A stretch of DNA of 34,306 bases from a virus. The stretch is taken from the IMG/VR virus record IMGVR_UViG_3300042542_004076, positions 1-34,306 of that record; one strand, given 5' to 3'. Of the stretch, positions 16,387 through 25,300 are shown in pieces (positions within the stretch are counted from its first letter, which is position 1; every line of letters starts with the position of its first letter). The translations under genes and the position numbers were made by a program. Below the pieces are notes generated by a model. The model was not told the origin of the DNA. It worked only from the letters and a program-made list of their open reading frames with translations, and made no database searches.

Positions 16387-19300
16387 TTAGAGAATATTTT
16401 TAATTGCACCACTATTATTAAATCCATAACCTCTTCTTTGTATAGTTGGATATGTTGTCAGTCCAGAATTAACTATGTATCCAGATACTCCAATTGAAAT
16501 TGGAGTATTGGGGCGTGTAAATCCAGATAATCTTCCCCAAGAGAATTTTCCTACCAAATTTCCAGATGTCGAAATTCCATTAATTTGAGAATTTGAACGT
16601 ACATTGCAAGTTATAATTCCCACTGAAGAATTAAAGGCACTTATATGATAAATGTTATCTAAGAAACTTGTGCCAATTCCCATTATAGATTGATCATTAT
16701 CAATAATTGATGTAACTCCATTTCCAACTTTCGTATCAAAAATATAAATTGGGTAACCAACAGATAATCCGGTAAAGGGAGATAAAGATGGATCTAAAGT
16801 AAATTTAATTGCGAGATTGGTGCCAATTCCAACAGATGTTGAAATACCTGTAATATTTCCCGAGAATCCCTCAACGTTTGTGATATTACTTATATTTTCA
16901 TATACTACCTTTGGTGAAGGAACAATCACTTGAGGGGGATTTGTATTTGTATATCCAAATCCAGGATTTATTATTGTTACTGGAGACGTTAGTGATCCAT
17001 TTGAAATTGCAATGGTTGCAGTTGCTATTGTTCCAATTCCAATACCAATTTTTCTTGGTGATGAAATTTTAACTTCAACTGAAGAACCTGTATATCCACT
17101 TCCAACATTGTTAATCACTAAAGATTGTATTGTTCCTGCAGTTGATACGACTGCAGTTACGGCAGCCGAAACTACATTTGTTTGTTCAGGAACAATTAAA
17201 CAATCAAATTCTATATCTATAACTAGTTCATTTTCATAATTAAAAAATTCTGCATTGTCTACAAATACTTGACTATCGTTTAAGTTTAAGTTTTTAATTA
17301 TTTTTGATGTGGGATAAATTTGAGATTCTATAGATTTTCTAGATTTTGAGACTATATTTCCATCGATAATTTTATCAACCTTTTGTTTAATCCAATCAAC
17401 GGGTTTGAAATTTATGGAGTCTATTCCTTGAGAATAATATAGTTGAGTTTCAACTCTATCAGAAGATGGAATGGAAGTTATAGTTCTTATATTTTGAGTT
17501 GTTGTAATTCCCAAATAGTTGTTATTACTGATAACTTGAAGATTATCTCCTGGTTTAATGGATTCATTTACCACGACAGTTTGACTATCGCTAGAACTTC
17601 CTCTATAGAAGAAGACAGAAACGTTATCTTCTACTTTCGGTGGATCGGTGAATGTGAAAGATGTTCCCCCATTAAATTGATATGCAACTTTAGGTTGCTG
17701 TAAAACTCCATTGATAAAAATAACTAATAATGAGTCAAACTCAATTAATTGTGAATCTGTATTTGAACTATTTTTTTCAAAACTCAGTAAATTAGATTTA
17801 TAATACAGTGGAAATCTAGTTCTTTTACCATCTTGATATTTTTTAATACTGTCAATATAATCTAATTCGCCAAATTGCCATGCAGAAAATGAATCTGTAA
17901 ATACATCCAAAACTTCTAGTGTAAACTCTGAGATTGGATTTTGCAATCCATATGCAGTTACTAATCCAACTGGTTTAATAACATCACCCTTTCTAAATCC
18001 ATATCCATTTTTAGTAATTTTAAATCTAGTAACTTCAAATAATGTAGATCCTATACCAGTCGTAGAAATTCCACCAACTTCAACATTTAGAGATAAACCA
18101 ACACCAGTTTCTGTAGTACTTCCTACTGCTAATCTTGAAACACCAATAACTGGTAAATTCTCATAGTTTGGTGGTGATATGTAAATTGTTGGTTTATTGT
18201 ATCCACTTCCACCATTAATAACTGCAAATGATAGTGTTCCCCCAGCACCAACTGATGCCACAATCGATGCAGCAGTTCCAGTATGGCCAGATTCAGTTAC
18301 TGCAACAGAAACTGGATTTCTATATCCAGATCCCCAATTTCCACTTGTTCCTATTCCTATAGATGTAATTGAACCTGATAAAACCTCTGGAATGACAGAA
18401 GCTCCTAACAAAGGTGCATACCCTACACCACTAGTTGATCCTAGAGAAACAATTAGACCACCTCTTGGCAATTGATTTTGATTTATATCATAATCTGTTA
18501 TTAACGTGGACCCATTTGACGAAGTTATACCGGTGAATATAATAGTACTAATTCCAACTGAACTATTTTCAACAATACTAAAATTATTATTTGTATTATT
18601 TTGAGTAGATGGAGTTTGGAATATACCATTTATAAACACTATTGCATTTGCTCCATCAGATCCTACACCAACCGTATTCAATCCCGAAACTGTTAGTCTA
18701 TATGTTTGACCAACTCCGGTAAAACTCTTGGATATGTCATCAAAAACTTTATTATCATCATAATTATTTTTTAAGAAAACTCTACCGTTGAAATATGATC
18801 TTGAATCTGGTAAATTATCTTTATCTCCAAATAATTGATCTGTAAGACCACCTTGAGGAGGAGTAGTAAAGTTAATTTTATTTTTTGCAATATTAAATGA
18901 ACCTCGATATAACAATACTGAACTTAAATTTGAATGAGATGTTGCAGAAGAACCAACAAATCCTCTTTCGACATTAACTAATGGAATTTGACCAGAAAAA
19001 GAAATAGGTCCGGAATAAGTAGTTCCAAATCCAATATTGTTAACTTTCATATATTCATTATCAATTTTTAACACATCTCCAATGGAAATTGAAGAAATTC
19101 CACTAAGAGCAAATGTAGTTATTGTAGAACCGATTTGCCCACCATTATCTACATTATAATTTAATAGTGAATATGATATTGGAGATTGAACCATATTATC
19201 AATAGAGATAATACTTTTTTCATTTTTCTTATACATTTCAAGTTCATGTGCATTGCCAGATCCATAAGATGTAAATGTAACTGCAATTGCTGGAGTTGAT

Positions 19301-22300
19301 AAAGCATATTCTTTTCTAGTAGATAGTTTAAATTTGTCATTATCTATCTTAATTGCGTATACAGTAGTAGGTAAAATATCTGTCACAATACCTATATTAT
19401 TAAGAGTTGATCCAATACCAACAGATACTGCAGAAACACCAGAAAAAGTGGAATTAGGTCTATAAATTAATTCTTCACCTGTACTAAAGAAATGATTGGG
19501 TATATTAAATTCACCTGTAGATGAATTTAATATTGAAGAATTTGATGGATCAAATGTCTTCATGAATATCGGAGTTCCTTTATGTGTTAATTCAAAACTA
19601 AGTTTATTAAGTTCTTTGGTATTTACACCAAAGTACTTAGATAGTCCCACATTTTCAATTACATTTCCATATTCAAGATTCGCGGGCAAATTGATATAAT
19701 CATAATCTTTATAAAATAATTGATTAAAACTAACAATCTCAAAATTTCCAGAGATAGACTGGTCAGGATAAAATTTGAAAGATGCAATTCCACCACCACC
19801 AATTTCTGCACCAAAAGTTCCAATTCCACTTGTACTGCCAATTGATAAAAATGGATATTGTAAAGTGTATGTATTATTTCCATCATTTACCGTCATTACT
19901 TGATGTAATGAAGTTGTTTGCCCTGTGGACACTCTTATTGTTGATTTAATTGTAGAGAATAGTAAATAATCAAACACAAATATTGTTGATGCGACTGAAA
20001 CATTTGAATACGAAGATTCAAATTTCACTGTTTTTTCAGAACCATTTGGTTGTCCTGTAGATTTAAATCTATAAGTTCCAATTCCAACTGATGTTGTTCC
20101 AAATCCAACAGTTCTTGTTCTAATTGTAACTGGATTATTTGAAATATTATTATAATTTAAGTTTAAGATTCCATTACTTATAGAAGAAGTAAATGATCCT
20201 ATAAAATTAGAACTAAATGTATCATCACTATTATCAAAATAAAATTCACTCATATTTGTATTTGTGCCATCATGATCTGCAAAAATTTCAACATAATTCA
20301 TCTGATTAGTGACATTATCGACTATATGAATTTCTGAATATATTGATTTTGTTGTTGATGTTGGATAACCAAGAATGTTGATATTTTGTGATTGGGGTAT
20401 TGTTAAAGTTTTCGCAGTTAAATTTATTAATCCTAGTGAAGTAGTTCCAACACCACTGTTGAAATTTCCAAAAGAATTATTCAAATATTTTACATTGTAA
20501 ACAAAATTATTTGGATCGGTTGGTTCCAATTTCAAATATTTTTCATTTAAAACATCATCATTATAACCATAAAGTTTAGAAATAATTCCTTCAGTATTTG
20601 ATAAAGATGCTTTTTCTAATGTAAATATATCATTATCATCAACTAAAACTACTAATTCCGTAAATTGCAATTGTGAATAATCATCATTAGAAACTTGAAT
20701 CAGATACTTTTCATATTTTTTTGATGGAAGAATTGATACAATCTTTGTGGTTTTTTCTAATTGCTGATTAGAATTAGAAAACTGTGAACTAATATCATCT
20801 ATTTCAAGAACTCTATTTGTGCGACATTCGATATAATCGGATAATTTTTTGTTTTTGAATTTTAAAATATTAGATGAATTACTTTGTACTGTGTCATCTA
20901 CAACTAAATCAAAATTGTTTATTGTATCAATTCTTTTTTCTTCTAAAATATCATAAATTATTGTACTATATTCTTTTGTAACTGATGAAAATCCACTAAC
21001 ATTGTTAATTAATACTGTGTCTGCAAAATTTTTAAGTCCAGATGTATGCAGGATACTATTTACTGGACTGACAATATCCGACCACTCTTTAGTGCTCTTG
21101 ACACTGTATGAAAGATTTTGATAGTAATCATTATCAGGGATAACTTGAAAAGCATCATTTAATTTTCCAATATCATCAATCCACCCAACATTAGTAGTTG
21201 ATGCATAACCAATATTAAAAACTCCTTTTGATTTTTTAATATTTTCAATTGTTGCTATAGATCCTGATTGTTTTCCTCGTATAATTTGATTGAGATTTAA
21301 ATCATAAAATCCAGAAACTTTAATAAAGGATTTATTCGATTTTACAATTTTTAAGTCTGTTTCAAAAAATCCGTTTCCATTACTAATGTCCAACGATTCT
21401 CCAATTATAAAATCTGAGATTATTTGATTGACATCAATTTTTGGATAATTTTTATAATTTATAATTCTTGGAACAAAATTTTGTGTGGTTGATGCCACTC
21501 CAGGATTGTTTGTAAATTCTGAAAGGTTAAACTTAATCTGGCGAGGTGTTGTAGTTCCAGAATTTAAATAATCTACTACAGTAAAAAATTGATATCCATA
21601 ATCTTCCGAATTAAATCCACCCCCCTCTGTTCCATATTTTGAAATCCCCTCTACAAAAATTTTATCTCCAATAGAAAATGGTTCAATACCAAATCCAGAA
21701 AGTGGTGTTGTTAAGATGCAAGTCACTATTCCTGAAGAAGAACTTTGAATATTTTGTATTCCTATACCATTTGTATTATTAATTGATATAATTCTAACAG
21801 GAGTATCTGGTAACCCTTTTGGTTCTTGGATTATAGATATTGATCCTATTGAAGTTCCGTTTAAATTTGCAAGTAATATTCCAGATGTAATTTTTTCACC
21901 AGTTTCAGAATTTACTATAATTAAATCTGGTGCGGATGTATAATTTTTTCCACCATCTAATAAATTAAATGATGAAATAGTATTTACATTCTTAACAGTT
22001 AAGAATGATGGGATGGAAGCTTCTGGATTCAAAGTCTTATCAGATGAATATTCAAATCCTTCATTTACTAATGTTATTTGATTTATTTTACCTACATTTG
22101 TAGAATTTGGTATTATATAAGCTCCTGTACCAAATTTTGTTTCTATTGAATTAAATGTTGGTAAATTTTTAAATCCACTACCAGAGGAAATAATTCTAAT
22201 CTTATGAATTCCACCATAAGCGTTCGACGAATTTGTAGTATATTCTAAAGAATAACAATCACTCTGCTGATAAAGATTATTCTCTGGTACTCTAGATAGA

Positions 22301-25300
22301 GATATATTAAATATTGTAGATCCTATTCCGGAAATATTGTAAGTTCCATTGTAAAAACTTTGAATATAATCAATTTTTGAATAATTTTTAACTTCTTTAT
22401 CCGAATTTATAACTGAACCATTTTTTTCTAATGTGTAGAACAGATAATTTGGAATTTGCTCACCATAGTTAATTGTCAAAGATGCATCTGATGATATTCC
22501 AGGTGTTCCAATTTTTGATACTGAAAAAGTAGTTGTAGATCCAGTAGAAACAAATTCATTATTAAACTGATTATCATAAAATATTTTTAAGTTATATCCA
22601 ACTACAGACGAATCTGATAAGTTGAAAGTTAAATTATTATTCTTAACTGTTAATATTTCTGGATTGATTAAACCCAATTCATGAGTTCCCGTTGTAACTC
22701 CAGAAATATTAACAGTTAAAGGTGGATTTGAAATTGAATCATTTAATGTTTCACATAGTTTTATATCATTGTTATTAACTTTATAAACAAAATAAAAACC
22801 AGTCGATAGTCCTATGATTGGGGATGATGATTGATATAATACTTTATCGCCGGTTTTAAATGAATGATTGTAAATTGTAATTTGACTAGTATTTGTATTA
22901 ATTCCAGTTGAACTGAACCCTGTGGGGTTTACTACCAGCACTTTTCTTTCAGAATTGTACTTTAAATATACACTTGCAGAAGTTCCAATACCGACAGAAA
23001 GATTTGGAACAACATTTAAAGATATTTTATCACCATTTAATAAATTATGCTCTTCATCTAAGGTTATTTTGGAATAAATTCTATCTACGTTTCCAAAAAT
23101 TTGTCTAAAATTAGATTGAATAGAATATCTGTAATCATCGCTACCATCTGAAGTAAAAAATAATCCATTAGATGTTGTAGTTAATCCAATCTGAGTGACT
23201 ATTCCAATATGATCTGCAGATTGTTTTATCACGTAAACTGTTTGAGAATTTCCAGATATTGGGAATGAAAAAATAGATCCTCCACTTGTATTTGAAACTG
23301 AAAAATTAGATGCTGTTGATGGTTTAGTAAAAATTACTTGTTGACCATTCTGAAATGGATGATTTGGTATAAAAATTGATTGAATTGGGATTGATATATC
23401 ATTATTTTTTGTTCCAATTCTATATGTTTTGGAAATTTGTGCCCCAGAAGTCGTTCCTATTCCAATTGATTCCTTTGGATTAAAATAAACCAAATCATTC
23501 AATTTAGAATCAAAGTATTTTGAAGACTTTTTAATCGTAAAATAGTTTGGTGCAAAATATACAGGAGAAGTTGCAGTATGAGAAATTCCTGTAGTATCTC
23601 TAGATACTCTAATAATATTTTCATACTTAAAAATATTTAAAATTTTAAAAATTTCATTATCTATTTTTAAACTACTACCAATAGAAATATTTTCAGGTAT
23701 GCTTGTAAGACTAATACTAGTTACGATTCCAGTTGCAGAATAATTTTGTAAATTTTCTAACAATGTAGATTTATATGAGGTTATTCCTACTTGATAATTG
23801 CCGTTTAGGCTACTCAGTTCAGTTGAAAATCCACTTAAGTTTACATAATTTAAGTTTTCTAGTTTATGATCACTTGGTACTGATACTTTAATTGTTTCCC
23901 CAGATTCCCAAACAAAAATTGAATTACTATAACTATCAATTTTTGTTTCTAAATTTGAAATATTTTTACCTTTTATTTCCGAAACCTCTGCAATTAGTCC
24001 GCCACCACTAGTATTAGTCTCATCAAATTTTATTCGATCTCTTACTTGATAATTATCTCCAGAATTTAGGATTTCTAAATCTTCAATATATCCTGAAGTT
24101 ACAGATTCAATATTAATTATTTGATTAATAATTTCATTCGATTCTGTTATAAAATCATTATCAGCATACTTATCCGCAACTTTATATGGGAATGTATTTC
24201 TAATTAATTTTGATGAATTGAAATCAAAATCTTGATTTAAAGTTTTATTCTCTGATATAAATTTTGATTTATACTTATTTCCAATAAAATATGGAAAAAC
24301 TCCAACAATATTTCCATTAGAATCAGTTGATGATGTTGCAAAGTATGCATAAACTCCATTTGGAAACTCTGGTGTAATACAAAATCTTCCATTATATTCA
24401 TCTAAGTCTCCAGAATTAGTAAATTGATAATCTTCTATAAAAAATCCTTCATCAAAACTTTCTGGTCTATTAGTTATATTTGCTGAATTTAAAGTGTATC
24501 CCGAAATTAATTGTTTTATTGGTGAGTTTTTATTTTTTGGATCTGAATATCCATATGATCCATAGATAGGATTGCCATCATATGCCCAACCAATTATCGG
24601 AGAATGTGAATCGTTAGATTCCCCGAAAGTATTCTGAGTATTTCCCGAATACCCACAAATCCCATATTGCAAATTATTATATGAAGATACAATAATTTCA
24701 TTTGCTTCGAAAGTTGTATCATTTACGTCATTGAATAAGATATTGTTATTTGGTGTAAGTGATCTGACTATTGGATTAAAAATTGAATTTTTACCCGAAG
24801 GTTCGACAATAATTGTCGTATCAGTTTCCGAATATCCTACACCTTGATTTACAATAATTACATCGACTATTTTATTATTAGCAACTACTGCTTTTAAAGA
24901 AGCACCTGTTCCTTGTCCAATGATCTTTAAATTTGGTAAGGAATAATATTCATCTCCACCATATTGAATAGAAGTTTTTATTATTCTCCCATTTACTATG
25001 ACTGGTTTAATTTGTGCTTCTTTTCCATTTTTAACTATAATTGACGGTTTTTTGTGATTGTTTAAAATAAGTGACCCATAATCAACTCCAGATTCATACA
25101 CATAAACATCAATAATTTTTCCTTTAACGACGGGTTGTGCCTCAATATTACCTCTAAATTGAGTGCTTCCTATTCCGACAGAAGTATACTCTACAGAAAG
25201 ATTTATTTCAGGATAATTAAAAATTTGATATCCCAACCCATTAGATTGAAATTTTACATATTTTCCTCTTTCATAATCTGATAAATGTGTTCCACCAATT

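Noticed and set aside
19659-19886. Minus-strand 75-aa frame inside the gp7-type gene
   Set aside because: It is in another frame of a continuous, conserved-looking coding sequence and has shadow-like composition.
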